In this document: piece after piece, positions 19,917-31,410 of the stretch
Layout: each line of letters starts with the position of its first letter
How positions within the stretch are numbered: the first letter of the stretch is position 1
Assembly (NCBI GenBank): GCA_030490835.1
Contig: CM059975.1
Coordinates: 4,305,579 to 4,369,578, forward strand
Origin: Annona cherimola
Lineage: Eukaryota > Streptophyta > Magnoliopsida > Magnoliales > Annonaceae
Reading direction: 5' to 3'
DNA: 64,000 nt
Translations under genes and position numbers: made by a program
The notes under the pieces: model-generated
Seen by the model: the letters and a program-made list of their open reading frames with translations, nothing else
The model's database searches: none
What the model was told of the DNA's origin: nothing

Positions 19917-22900
19917 ATGAGAGGTTCTCTTTGGCAACTCGGTCAATCAATCACCCGCCGTGTGGCCCAATCTGAGAAAAAATCTGGCATCATCCGTCGC
20001 TACTTTTGTGCTGATACCCAGCTCAAGAAAACTGCCCTCTATGACTTCCACGTTGAACATGGTGGCAAGATGGTCCCTTTCGCTGGTTGGAGCATGCCGA
20101 TACAGTACAAGGACTCCATCATGGATTCAACAGTGAACTGCCGAGAGAATGGTGGTCTCTTTGATGTGTCCCACATGTGTGGGCTTAGTCTGAAGGGAAA
20201 AGACTGTGTGCCTTTCCTAGAGACACTGGTGATTGCTGATGTTGCAGGCCTTGCACCTGGGACAGGGACACTAACGGTTTTCACGAATGAGAAGGGAGGC
20301 GCGATTGATGACTCGGTGATAACAAAGGTTAAGGATGACCACATTTATTTAGTTGTGAATGCAGGGTGCAGAGACAAGGATCTGGCGCATATTGAGGTTC
20401 ATATGAAAATCTTTAAGTCCAAAGGTGGTGCTGTGGACTGGCATATCCATGATGAGCGATCTCTTCTTGCCCTCCAGGTTGATCCATTTATTCTTGTGGT
20501 TGGTGTGGTGTAGTCTTAACTGTCTAAGTTCATAACTTCATACCTTATTTGAGGAAAGATCTGTTAGGAGTGAGATTTGGTATGTCCACAAGTGTAATTA
20601 TAGAATGTGTAAACGGTTTTACTGATGACATACAACATTATCTGCCTCCAGGCCCATGTGAGGCCAGTGCTTCTGGCATAGGTTCAACATTTCAGACTGC
20701 TGGTTGTTTTCCATCTGATTACACACTAGGATTAGTGGAGTCCTAGTTGTGTTCTGCAAATGAGCTAAATTTATCGATTTGATCTAATTCCTTGAATGGG
20801 TTTGTTCTGTTGCGGATAAGGGTTTCATTCTAAGGGCAACTGCTAGGGTTTAGGTTTTGTTGCATACAGGGATTACGGGATGGTATTGCTTTCCATTTGT
20901 TTCTTGGCCATTCCCATTCTGTGAATGTTGTTCAATTCACATTAATGCATGATATTTCTCTCCATTTTTTGTTTCTCTTTCCCCGTCTATGGATGTTACT
21001 TTATTCAAATATTGTTTTCTGGTATAATGTCTGGGTTGTTTATCGCCTATTGCTGCTCAATTGTGGAGCTGGGACATAGTTCTGATAAAGTTTGGACTCA
21101 CGGCTTTTTTGGACATAATAATACTGGTTGAAATGTTTGTAGTGATCTCATTATGTTATCTCACAAACATTATCCGTCCATACTTGATTGGTGATACTTG
21201 AATCAATATATTGTATGGATATTTAATTTTCATTTGTAATAAGTGTCGCATGAGCAAATGTCCAAATGAAATAGTTGATGATGTAATTAAGAGTTTTCAG
21301 TAAAAATGGTCATATTTATTGAAAAGATGTATGCTTGCTCTTTTAACTATGAATTTGTGATGTTCTTGTACAATTCTTTTTAGGAAAATTAAGGTTAGAT
21401 TTCTTTAGTAGATGAGTTTTTTTTTTTTTTTTTTACCAATATAAATTTTACTTGTCTCATTTTCTCTTTTTTCTTTTTATATATATATTTTTTGAGACTT
21501 GTTCCCTTCTGTTAGGTAATCTCGTCTGTGGATATTTATTCTGCAGGGCCCTCTTGCTGCACCAGTTCTTCAATATCTAACAAAAGATGACTTGAGCAAA
21601 CTGTACTTTGGCGAATTCCGCATCTTGGATATCAACGGTGCTCACTGCTTTCTCACTAGAACAGGGTGAGTTGCTGTCGTTCCATTGCTTTCTCACTAGA
21701 ACAAGGTAAGTTGCTGTTGTTCCATTTCCAATTTGACACTTCTGCTCACGATTATCCTCTTTTCTCTGAAGACGAGGTTCAAAAGGCACGAAGGTTCAAC
21801 GTTGTAAACCTCTCTAAAAGTAATATCTAATATCTATTCATATGTAGCGCGGATCGTGGGTGTCTTTCCAATTACAACACTTAAAACTCGGCTTCTAGTG
21901 GTGCCCATGGATGTCCAGTTAAATAACTGTTGGACTTAGGATGACTGTATTACCTCTGATTTTTTGTTGACCATATCGTTCTCTCCTAAGGAAGGCATTC
22001 CATGGTCATATTTTACTTGCCTTGAGTAGCCTAATCATAGGCCACACTAACTCTGATTATAAACTTCATGGTAGTTGGAATTGTATAGATAATTCTCTTG
22101 TTTTGGGTATATGATTCTCTAAGCACTTTTTGGATTACGATAGGTAAAAAATGCTGTAACAGTCAGAATGCAATGTGTGATTCTTCGCAGATAGTTGGTA
22201 TAATATTATTACTCTTGCATGATCTAATGCTATCCAGCATGTTTGTTTGGTGACATTTTCTATACAATTGTTCAATCGTCGATGCTGTCAAAGGGCGTAA
22301 TCGACCAGCGTCATGAGTGTTGAGCCTATTGGGTTTCTAATAGCCTGCCCATATTTGACTATCACAACTGTAGCCGAACGGCTTATGATGATGATAACTG
22401 TAGCCAAGCGATCTGCATTTGACCATTTGTGGTGACTGTCAAACTCTTGATAACGAGTTTCAAGAATCACCCATATTATAGTCGTATAATCGACCTGTCA
22501 GAAGAAAGTATTTTGTACTAGTGCTAGACGTACTAACAAACGTAATGACTAGTGACCATAATCCCAATATTGATTTTCATTCGAGTCCTGGAACTTTGAA
22601 GAGGCAATCCATTTCTTCTGCTAGTTTGATTTTTAATATTACTTCTCGAGTTGAGGAAAACCAACAGATCTATGCGCTTTCCCAGGTATACTGGTGAAGA
22701 TGGATTTGAGATCTCTGTTCCTTCAGAGAATGCTCTAGATCTTGCCAAAGCAATCCTGGAGAAGTCGGAAGGGAAGGTAAGGCTAACCGGATTGGGTGCC
22801 CGCGACAGCCTCCGTCTGGAAGCAGGGCTCTGTTTATATGGCAATGACATGGAACAACATACAACACCAGTGGAAGCAGGCCTGACATGGGCAATAGGCA

Positions 22901-23232
22901 AGAAGAGAAGAGCTGAGGGTGGCTTCTTGGGTGCTGATGTGATCCTCAAGCAACTCGCTGAAGGTCCTCCGGTTAGACGCGTTGGATTCTTCTCTTCTGG
23001 CCCACCCCCAAGAAGTCACAGTGAGATACTGGATGGAAGTGGGAAGGGCATTGGGGAGGTAACTAGTGGAGGATTTAGCCCATGCCTTAAGAAGAACATC
23101 GCCATGGGATATGTGAAATCTGGGTTGCATAAGCCAGGTACTGAGGTCAAGATCGCCATCCGGGGCAAGTCCTACGATGGAGTGGTCACGAAGATGCCCT
23201 TCGTCCCCACAAAATACTACAAACCATCCTAA
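19917..23232 (+). CDS. GDCST: Aminomethyltransferase, T-protein of the glycine cleavage system, mitochondrial
   Basis: Transfers the methylene carbon of H-protein-bound aminomethyl-lipoate to tetrahydrofolate and releases ammonia; in leaves this is a core step of photorespiration in the mitochondrial matrix. Three coding exons: 19917-20477, 21547-21665 and 22686-23232 (TAA), GT-AG borders, 408 aa, the usual plant length. Residues 1-30 ([20 protein letters not shown]...RRYF) are an arginine-rich mitochondrial presequence. The GCV_T domain includes [19 protein letters not shown] (residues 128-132, holding the conserved catalytic aspartate), [15 protein letters not shown] and [12 protein letters not shown]. 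The C-terminal barrel includes [11 protein letters not shown] and [20 protein letters not shown]. The sequence closely resembles the Arabidopsis protein. The exon 2 donor is duplicated 40 bp downstream. Confidence 0.95.
21646..21725 (+). repeat. 40-bp tandem duplication spanning the T-protein exon 2 donor site
   Basis: Bases 21646-21685 and 21686-21725 are direct repeats with three substitutions. Each copy contains TTTCTCACTAGAACA followed by a donor: ACAGG/GTGAGT in the first (intron starting 21666) and ACAAG/GTAAGT in the second (intron starting 21706). Only the first keeps the reading frame; reading on into the second meets a TGA immediately (ACA GGG TGA). Confidence 0.92.
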
Positions 23233-24199
23233 ATTACGGGAAGGTCTCACCTTAATCATTTAACTGGTTTCCGATGAATTCGAAATTCTGTAATTCACGT
23301 TTTTAGTTGCCAGAATTCTGAAGTTGGTGATGCAATTTCCTACCATTCCCGTTGGAATTTGGTTTTGTTTCTGATGTGATTATAATAAGAACCGGCCTCT
23401 GCAGAGAATCGACTTGTAATGAAATTTTGCAGAATTCTCTGTCGTGCCCATACTCGCACTTGCTTTATTTCCTAATGTAGAGAAGGAAAAGAGAGTTAAG
23501 ACGCTTCGCATATTGGGGCACTTAGCTATTCACTTATTTGATGAGGTTCTCTTAAACATCCACAACTTTCAGACAATTGCGAGGAGCGGTGCTACCCCAA
23601 TGCAAGGCCAATGAAGCATGAGCTCTGTTTATGAAAACAGAGGCTTCTACATCTTGCAACCTAAACCTAAGCTGATGATAACTTTTTTGAGTTGATTTTA
23701 TGTCCCAGATAGCTCCCCAGATTTTGCAGCATTGTGGCCTTAAATCTTATTGGCCCAGTGACTAGTTGGTGTTCAGATGATTGGATCTCTAATTTCATTC
23801 TAAAAGTTAAAAGTGTGTTCTTGAATTTATTTGGAGACAGCCGTCATCCTATCCGGCCATCAACTCCAAGAATGCTGATGAAAAGGACAAAACCGAAAAT
23901 GCAGAGATTCAAATGCAAGTAGCTCATTATCAGATGTCTCCGAAGAGGCAATGCAAGTAGCTCACTATCTTATTAGTTTATTGAAATCCTACATTGTCAA
24001 AACGGCTTCAAATAAAATAGGGAAGATCATCAAAAGAAGCAGAACTGAAACAGAGGCGTTCTGTTATGACATTGTACGAGAATGAACAATAAAGAAGTTA
24101 TCCCTTCGGAACGACAAACGTGCAATCTGCATTGATTCATCATTCTTTCTTGTCGTCTAACGACCGCCGCCTCGCCCTCTCCATCTCATCCAAAACATT
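23233..24199. other. Convergent 3' regions of the T-protein and LEA genes
   Basis: Probable 3'UTR of the T-protein gene to about 23440 (GATTATAATAAGAACC at about 23380) and of the minus-strand LEA gene from about 24199 down to about 23990. The remaining 500 bases show no further gene. A short direct repeat, ATGCAAGTAGCTCA(T/C)TAT, occurs at about 23912 and 23950. Confidence 0.5.
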
Positions 24200-24892
24200 C
24201 TACTCTGCCTTCTCCGACTTCCTCACCACTGTCTCCTTTATCTTCTGCGTCGTCCCCTTCGCCGCTCCCCACGCATCTTGCGCCGTCTGCTTCACCTTTC
24301 CCCCCAAGTGCTCAGCCGTCTCGCTTGCGTGGCTAGCTCCTTCCTTGCCCTTCTCTTTCACTGTCTCTGCCGCCGACCCGGTTTTCTCCTTAGTGCTCTC
24401 CGCGCTCTCCTTCGCCTTCTCCATGGTCGCCTCTGCTGCGGAGCCCGTTTTCTCCTTAGCCATCTCCACGTTCTCCTTCGCTTTGTCCTTCACCGTTTCA
24501 GCTGTCTCCATGGCTTTTTGCTTGCCGGCCTCTGCATTTTCCTTGGCCGACTCCTTAGCTGACTTCAGGGATTCCTTGGCTTTCTCTGACGCTTCAGAAG
24601 CCTTTTTTTGGATCTGCTCTGAGACATTCGGATTATTCCCACCATCGGAGCTCTGTGCCTCAAATTTCGGAAGACAGCATGAATGGTCAGATAATTAGAA
24701 TAGCAAGAAGATTACGTAACTGACAGGCCGGAGAATATGGCGTACCTGGGAAGATCTGGAAGCAGACGAAGTTAAAGAGACTTTGCGGGCAGCCGAAGAC
24801 CGAAATATGGCAAGAGAAGGAGAGGCCGGAACGGCTTTTCTCACGTCGAAAAAGACAGCGTTTCTTGCTGCATTCAGGCTCGCCATTGCCAT
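24200..24892 (-). CDS. LEA protein (group 3, LEA_4-like), organelle-targeted
   Basis: Desiccation-protective hydrophilic protein. Two exons on the minus strand: 24892-24746 and 24658-24200 (TAG), separated by an 87-bp GT-AG intron, giving 201 aa. Start chosen at MAMASLNAARN; the second ATG, two codons on, is equally possible. Residues 1-48 look like an organelle transit peptide: no acidic residues except one Asp, with many Ala, Ser and Arg (NAARNAVFFDVRKAVPAS, RSSAARKVSLTSSASRSS). Exon 2 encodes amphipathic 11-mer type repeats rich in Lys, Glu, Ala and Thr (ESLKSAKESAKENAEAGKQK; AKEKTGSAAEATMEKAKE twice in variant form; TAQDAWGAAKGTTQKIKETV). These fold as helices on drying in known LEA proteins. 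Mitochondrial targeting is more likely than plastid, but this is inferred. The opposite strand also has a long open frame, an artefact of the repeats. Confidence 0.88.
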
Positions 24893-25083
24893 TTCAATTT
24901 CAGTTCTGGTTTTCTTCTTCTGCCTTGCTGCTGATGCTAAGAATCGATCTGCTTTCCTGCCTTCTGGTTCTCCTCTGCTACGTATTTGGTATATGCTTGC
25001 TGGTGTTGTTGATTCGACTGTTCACGGCTCCCCCTGAAATACTAGATACGGAGAGAGAGGAGGTGGCGCAAGAGGGCGGCGAA

Positions 25084-25107
25084 ACGTGGCAGGCGACGAT
25101 GACACGT
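25084..25107 (-). promoter_or_regulatory. ABRE-like pair upstream of the LEA gene
   Basis: ACGTGGC (plus strand, 25084-25090) and GACACGT, reading ACGTGTC on the minus strand (25101-25107), lie about 190-215 bp upstream of the LEA start; a further ACACGT occurs at 25143. ABREs with an ACGTGKC core bind bZIP factors and mediate ABA/drought induction. Paired copies fit a stress-induced LEA gene. A TATA-like CATATACC on the minus strand lies at about 24988. Confidence 0.55.
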
Positions 25108-25149
25108 TCTAGGCATGCAGTGTATGTTTGTGGCTGGCGAAACACGTTC

Positions 25150-28100
25150 TCCTTTTTGCGTGTCACAGTAAGACCGATCCCGTATGCTAGCTCTTTCTTC
25201 GGCACTTTCGGAATTCTCACTACAGCAGCAACACAAAGCCATATATAGATTGATTTCAACTGTACGTTGGATGGCACAACGATTCACACGGTTCTTGCGC
25301 TCCACATTGCCATGCGTGGCAATCAACCAAATACGCAACGTGGAAAGAAGACAAAGTCGCATATTAAAACGTGATTTCATGCCCAGCAAGATGAGCGAAA
25401 TCCATGTGCTCTATTACACATGTAAGAAAGAGACGCGGAAAAAATGCAGAGACCGAACCCAATGCATTGGCATATGGATCCAAGTTTGTTACCTTTATAT
25501 AGTACTATTCGTAAATGATAACTTATATCAAATTTCCCGACACAGATATGTAAGCAAAAATACTTTTTGGTCTTCCAAAAAAGAGTTAACTTTTGTACAC
25601 TGGGCCCCTGATTGCTTTGTTTAGAGGACCTTAATGAGCCAATTCGAAAATAATTTGGAAGTCTGGTAAATATTGGAGTAGCGAAGGGGCCAATGCTTGC
25701 TATAGATGTAATGAGAAACTATATTTTAGCGTTAAAAAGTAAGATTTCATCTTCTCATGAAGAATAACCCCTGCCACCACCAGGGTGAAGCTCTGATGGC
25801 CTCTTTCCATGAAGATTGGTGAAGTTAATGTTCCTACAATTTCAGACTCTTCAATCCGTTGGCTTACTCCTTCCAACTGGTTTTTTTGGCACCTTAAAAA
25901 ATGTCGATTCATTTGGTATTCAGTTGTGTAGGTTGATTCATTTGTTGTTGCTCGCAATAGTGAAATGCATGAAGCAGCCACAAAATCTTATCAGTTGTAT
26001 TGCGACAGGTATATCAGACTACTCAACTGTTCGTGATACATCATCTGGAAATTAAACTCTTTATTATTATTATTATTTATTTTATTTTATTTTTTTACTC
26101 TGTAAGAAGGATCCATGCTCAATGGGAAATCAGCTTCCTATGTTAGGCGGAAATCTGACAGTGTATTTGTGTTTTATTTATTAATTCAGTACGTGGAAGT
26201 TATAGTGCTGCATCTTACCTCTAGACCTGCCTCAATTTTTTACATTTATATATCCGAGCTGTACGTGCCAACAAGCAGAGAGGCACTGGGCAGCAAAGAC
26301 ATATCGCTTTTCTTTTTGATTTTTTGAAATAAACATGCAGCCTAAGGTTAAAATTTTCAGATATATAATTTTTATGTTTTTCGATTTTTTAAATTTTTCT
26401 GAATTTTAAATCTACAAAAATCACCAGTTACAGGATTATTAACATGATTGAGAGAAGAAAAGAATGAATGAAAAGAAAAATAGGTGATTATCACAGCCAG
26501 ACCTAATGTTCAGATGTTTGGTGTGTCTGGAAGGACTGCATAAACCATTTGAAAAGAAATCTAAAAGATAATGTGCTATTGATTTGTGGAGTAATTTACC
26601 AACCATAACCAAAAAGGCTTAAAATAAAATACTGCCAATTACTAGCACAAATTATTATCAGTTGATTTCTTCAGTTCTCCTGCGCGAAGCTTAATTTGGG
26701 TCGGAGATACCCAAGTTCCTAAGTCCTAATTAACTGCAGTGCGTAGCTAAAAACCAGCACCAGACCATGTTCATCTGTCTATGCTAGTTAGGAAATCTCC
26801 CTTCTCCCTCTTTCAAATAATATATAATGCAGTAGGTGGAATGGAGACAAGATGATTGAGTTTGCAAGAGAACTCCTTCTGCTTGTTTTTTTGTGATGCG
26901 AGCAACCATATTTTTCATGCGTCGAAATGCAACCTCTGTAATTGATTTGTAATCGATTTCATCCACGCGTATAAATTTTTTTTTTTTTAATCTGATACGC
27001 GTATATAAGATTTATTTGATTTCTGTGCCAAACGTGCCCAAGTTCTTATACGGCACATGCTTCATATGTGCTCCACCCATAAGTAGACCCTCAGTTCGTC
27101 TCGCTTTCACCGTCCTATTTATATTTTAGAATCATTTGCATTTACATCCCATGTTTTGCTGTTTTGCAAATTTCCCTTGCAACTATAAGTTCAAACTTTT
27201 GATTTATTCAAATTAGAAATCTATATAAATCATACTAAAAAAAATTAACCAGGCAGTCAGATGTATTTGGGATAAAAATATTGGGGGAAAATTAGTATCT
27301 TGTATTATGTTACATCTGCTACTTAAATCATTAAGTAGATTTCTATGTTTAATAGTGTTAAGGTGGTGTTCCTAAGAATCAAGATTCTTGATTGAAATAT
27401 ATCTTCTCGTTACAAGACACTCTTTCTATTTTTCAATATAACATTTTAAATTTTTAATATAACTTTTTGCATTCTTCATATACATCATTGTATTCTCATC
27501 TTATTTCTTGGTCCAGTTCAAACTTCTTAAATCCTCGAACAGCTCGTTAGTTTCGATAGTTTGTGTTCAATGTGAAAGCTGGACCGCTGAACGTCTGATC
27601 TTAACTCATACCTCGCACAAATCACAACAGATGAATACATCTGAAATATTTTATGAGATGGTGTATTCCAAAATCATCGACGTCCCCTCCATCTTCCTTT
27701 CTCAAAATTTTAGCCATGACATTTTGTCCTGCATGGCGGAAAAGAATTTTAAAGGAGTTCAATTCCCCCTGCAAGTATAAATGAAGAATATTGAAAACTG
27801 CGCAAAACAAGAGTGACTTTCTAGTATAGACGCCCATGTGTTAGCCATAGGAAATTTACATAAACTAAGTATTCTCTCCATCATTAGTATACACAACTAA
27901 TCTCTGAGCAAAAAACAAAGTACTAATCTCCGAGCAAAAAATAAAGTATACATAACTAATCGTATAATTTTTTAACTACTCATATAATTAACTATTAAGA
28001 ATGCGATCACCATTTAGATGTCTAAGTAATTGAAGTGGATGTATGTAAGGTAGAGTTAGTAAGAGATTAAGGATTTAGATGTTGATAACAGATATTGTCC

Positions 28101-28614
28101 TCATTATCACATCCTTGAATTACACCTCTATCAAATGCCTAGTCATCAAAAGTGAATGACATGAAGTGTGTTAGGTATATAATGGATTTTTAATTCATAG
28201 TAAATTAATCTACCATAGCAGAAGTTTATATATACTATCTTTTTGCCGCAAAATTTGAATTTGGCCATATTTAAACCTAATACAATTAACTATTGAAATG
28301 TTATCATTATTTACAATAGAATCAAAATTGCTACATTAAAAATTGATTTTTAACAATGTAGTCAAATAAACATTACATGAAGCCAAAAAAAACTTGCCAC
28401 TTTTAATGACATTTGTTATAGTGTTCTTCTCACTGCTGCAATGATGAAATTAAATCATCGTTGATTTCTTGATATAATTGTCTTCTCCTCTAACAATTTC
28501 AAGCTATTTAGCTTTATACAATTCAATTTCCACACTTAAAGCTAGAATCCAAAATATTGGTTTCACCATTGTTAATTAGCCACGTTACTATATTCACTTT
28601 TGTTCACTATTAAG
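25150..28614. other. Intergenic region, LEA gene to SINE
   Basis: About 3.4 kb without a supportable gene. Frames around 25.2-25.6, 25.8-26.05 and 27.5-27.8 kb are open for 80-145 codons but have no recognisable motif or coding bias. The minus-strand stretch near 27.62-27.84 kb (ending in GGDVDDFGIHHLIKYF) has a faintly protein-like composition and could be a transposon relic, without support. Poly-T and ATT microsatellites lie at 26062-26095 and 26978-26990. Confidence 0.4.
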
Positions 28615-28627
28615 AAGTCTATGCTCA
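28615..28627. repeat. Left target-site duplication of SINE 1
   Basis: AAGTCTATGCTCA, repeated exactly at 28902-28914. Confidence 0.9.
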
Positions 28628-28901
28628 CACCAAATGAGCGCCGCTCGTTTGGTCAAGGGCAGCAAAATAGAATTTTGTCTACGCGCCCATACGGGTGTTC
28701 GAATCCTAGTTGTGGGGATTTCAAATCAAATTTTGGGTGGGGGCATTTTCTCTCTCTTCAAAATATGTCGAGAGCTTATTGTATCCCCTGTTGATATTTT
28801 GGAGCTTGTGGTCTCCTTTTGGGAAAAAAATTATAAGTATCGTCTTAGAGCTTTGAATGTAATATGAGTTGAGATATGATATAAATATACACCAATAAAA
28901 A
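28628..28901 (+). mobile_element. tRNA-derived SINE 1
   Basis: The element is flanked by a perfect 13-bp duplication. Near its 5' end it has an A-box-like GTTTGGTCAAGGG and a B box TGTTCGAATCC about 45 bases later, the spacing of a tRNA-type Pol III promoter. The 3' part ends GTTGAGATATGATATAAA then ACACCAATAAAAA. This tail matches SINE 2 at 48 kb (GTTGAGATATGTACTTGTAC, then CAAT and poly-A), so both belong to one family. SINEs move using LINE enzymes in trans and encode no protein. Confidence 0.88.
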
Positions 28902-28914
28902 AAGTCTATGCTCA
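28902..28914. repeat. Right target-site duplication of SINE 1
   Basis: AAGTCTATGCTCA directly after the A-rich tail, identical to 28615-28627. Confidence 0.9.
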
Positions 28915-30090
28915 TATTAATTTATTAATTCGTCACTTTGATTTGGTTTACAAATAAGCCCTTTTGAGCCTATGTAGAATTATTTTAACAACATAAATTT
29001 ATACATCCAATTAACAATGGTTAAATTGGCCCATATATTTTTTTCATTTTAGTTGAATAGTGTTTGGACTTAATTTAGGATTTTTAGATTACTCTTAAAA
29101 TTTTAAGAAATAATAGATCTAGCTAATTTACAATGCAATAAACACTAGAACAATTTTTATTTTTGACAAGAAAACTTGTTGCTGATTAGTGATAGGTTAT
29201 TGTTTATTGGTAGATGATAAGTACTTAATAAAAGTGTACTTAAGGAGAAAGATAATGAGATCATCGTTACCTAACTTCAACTTTAGACTTCTTAACTCTA
29301 ACGCTCCATATATACTCATGTTAACTACTCGATCATCCAAGTAATAATGGTTAATGATGGGTCGTTGATTTAAGCTACATAATGACCTAAATCACTAATA
29401 AAATTGTTCATTAATTAATTAAGTAAATCATCAACTTTAATACTTTTACTCCAATAGCTCTTCGGCTACTCATCAATTTACTGTAAATCAAACAAGCCCT
29501 TAATTGCCTTTTTTTTACTTTTAGTTCATTTATCTTAATTGATCAATATCAAAATAAATGGCTACTATAAAGTGAAAGATGGATGGGATCCTACCTAAAT
29601 ATAATCTTCTTTTTAATTTTTAATAATATCTAATCAAAAACCAATTGCATCAAAACGTGAAAAATAAATTGAAAGTTGTCCTCATTGATGCTTTTTCAAT
29701 AGTATATATTTTTCGTAACTTTATGAAAACTAACTATTTATAAACAATTTGTTTCAAGTTATACAAGATTCCTGAATGGAATCGCCAATCAAGATGAGAA
29801 TATAATGATGTATATAGAGAGTGAGAAAAATTATGTTAAAAATTTTTAAAACTGTCTTGAGAATAGAAAAAATATCTGAAAATAAAAATACAAATTCAAT
29901 TCAAGAATCATACATAAGAATCTTTTATGGCTTGAAACAAGCCCAAACAGATAATGTGTATGATACAAAATTTACAAAAAGAATATGTAAGATAGAATGA
30001 ATGAATGGATGGATATCATGTACACGAGGTTGTGTATCATGATCGCATTAAAAATAAAAATAAAAAAGATTGTCTCATGAGAATAAAGCA
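28915..30090. other. AT-rich spacer before the first At4g22030-like gene
   Basis: No gene seen. The last 150 bases, down to the stop codon at 30091, are likely 3'UTR of the minus-strand gene (AATAAAAATAAAAAAG at about 30053). The rest is unassigned AT-rich DNA. Confidence 0.4.
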
Positions 30091-31365
30091 TTAGAAGAGC
30101 TTGGAAGCAAACTCCTCCGCTGCACCCTCACGACGGTCACCACGTTTCCTAGACGCTCCATGAGCAAGATTCCTGAGCTCTGACAGACTCCTTCCTAACT
30201 GAAGAGCCACCTTCATCTCAAACAATTCCCCATGTTCCCTCTTCCTAGGATCTCTTTCCCTGAGGTTAGATTCAATGGATTCCGCCAACAGGCTGTAGAA
30301 GCCACCGCAGTTCCGGTACATCTCAAACACCATGCCCACCTGGCCCCCATGTTCAAATGCGTTGACGACGCTTGCCAATGCTCCCCCAGCCACTCCGACC
30401 ACAGCAGCCAAGGACCCAAATGAAGTAGAAGACCCAGCAAAACAAGTCCCCATAGCAGCAAGACCAGTGAGAAGAGGTCCGGAGAAGGCCAAAATCCTAT
30501 TGATTTTCAAAACCAGCTTGCTTAATCTAACATATTCCGCTGTATCCTTCGTCTTCAAGATTCCAAGAATGTCTCTCATTTCTTCTTCGAGTTTCCCATT
30601 CCAACCGTTCTTTTGGTCTTGACAGGGAAGCATTTTTGGGCGCGGCGATAATATTGTTGAGTTGCCGGAAGGCCACCATCGAGCTGGTTCGACTACAGCA
30701 GGAAATTTCTCAAGCATTCCTGGGAGCAGGGGAAGAGGGTAGGCCCTGTCGAGAGCCAACACCTTATCCATTGCATCCTTCACGTCCTTCTGAGTAGGAA
30801 TTCGGACAGCGAGGGTGGTTTGTACCTGTGTGTGCAGCTCACGGAAGAGTCGAGCTGCATTCCTCTGTTCTTCGGCAAGTTGGGAAGGCTGGATCTTGTT
30901 CACCAACAACAACAGGCCTGTCGCTGCCGAATACAAGAGAACGGATGAGACCTTGAACGCCAAAAGTGGGTTGTTTCCAATATTTACAGGGATGGTGGAA
31001 AGGCCCGCCATCGTTGCCGCTGTGAGAGTAATAGCATTGATGGAGTTGACGAGGAGATCGTTCCAATTATTCCTTTGCTCGCAGATGTTCTCATGCATCA
31101 CAGCCCTGTCGGCGATTGCCTCCATGATGGCATAGAGTTTCTCGACGGCTGTATTAATTGTCCTACCCTTATCTCCCTTCTCAACAGTCGTTCTTTGTTT
31201 TTGGATCGTGGCTGCATTGATCAGCTGCTCCACATTTCCATTTGGTAGTTTGGGGAAGGAGAGTGGATGGTTCCTAATTAGCTTAGGGCCGCTGAGAACC
31301 GCAAGAAATCTCCCATGGCATGTTCCTGATACTGATGGCAATCTAGAAGCTGGCAAGGCCAACAT
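30091..31365 (-). CDS. At4g22030-like protein ('probable F-box protein' family), copy 1
   Basis: Intronless, 424 aa. It belongs to the plant family that databases name after Arabidopsis At4g22030, 'probable F-box protein'; no F-box motif is visible here, so the name should not be taken as function. Residues 1-40 are Ser/Arg-rich with few acidic residues, like a plastid or mitochondrial transit peptide. Conserved blocks are VEKLYAIMEAIADRAVMHENICEQRNNW split over residues 74-101, then a hydrophobic stretch (108-128), a second one running into VNKIQPSQLAEEQRNAARLF (135-174), ALDRAYPLPLLPGMLEKFPA (204-223), and a third hydrophobic pair (291-335) ending near FEHGGQVGMVFEMYRNCGGF. The hydrophobic pairs suggest membrane hairpins. 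The tail of this copy (about residues 403-416) is extended with Arg-rich sequence absent in the other two. Biochemical role unknown. Confidence 0.85.
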   Translation of the reverse strand: MLALPASRLPSVSGTCHGRFLAVLSGPKLIRNHPLSFPKLPNGNVEQLINAATIQKQRTTVEKGDKGRTINTAVEKLYAIMEAIADRAVMHENICEQRNNWNDLLVNSINAITLTAATMAGLSTIPVNIGNNPLLAFKVSSVLLYSAATGLLLLVNKIQPSQLAEEQRNAARLFRELHTQVQTTLAVRIPTQKDVKDAMDKVLALDRAYPLPLLPGMLEKFPAVVEPARWWPSGNSTILSPRPKMLPCQDQKNGWNGKLEEEMRDILGILKTKDTAEYVRLSKLVLKINRILAFSGPLLTGLAAMGTCFAGSSTSFGSLAAVVGVAGGALASVVNAFEHGGQVGMVFEMYRNCGGFYSLLAESIESNLRERDPRKREHGELFEMKVALQLGRSLSELRNLAHGASRKRGDRREGAAEEFASKLF

Positions 31366-31387
31366 TGTTTTTTTATTCGCTTTCTTT

Positions 31388-31410
31388 CAGAGAGAGAGAG
31401 AGAGAGAGAG
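31388..31410. repeat. GA microsatellite in the copy 1 leader
   Basis: An uninterrupted AG run of about 22 bases (a CT run on the coding strand) lies 20-45 bases before the start codon of copy 1. Leader CT runs are common in plant genes. Confidence 0.85.

Noticed and set aside
20549..21131. Short frames within T-protein intron 1
   Set aside because: They lie between well-defined splice sites of a conserved gene and are intron sequence.
24120..24698. Serine/phenylalanine-rich 192-codon plus-strand frame over the LEA gene
   Set aside because: Antisense shadow of LEA repeats; the minus strand has splice sites and LEA motifs.
27508..27837. Possible protein gene at 27.5-27.8 kb
   Set aside because: Both strands are open for 70-90 codons but lack a family match, splice context or promoter.
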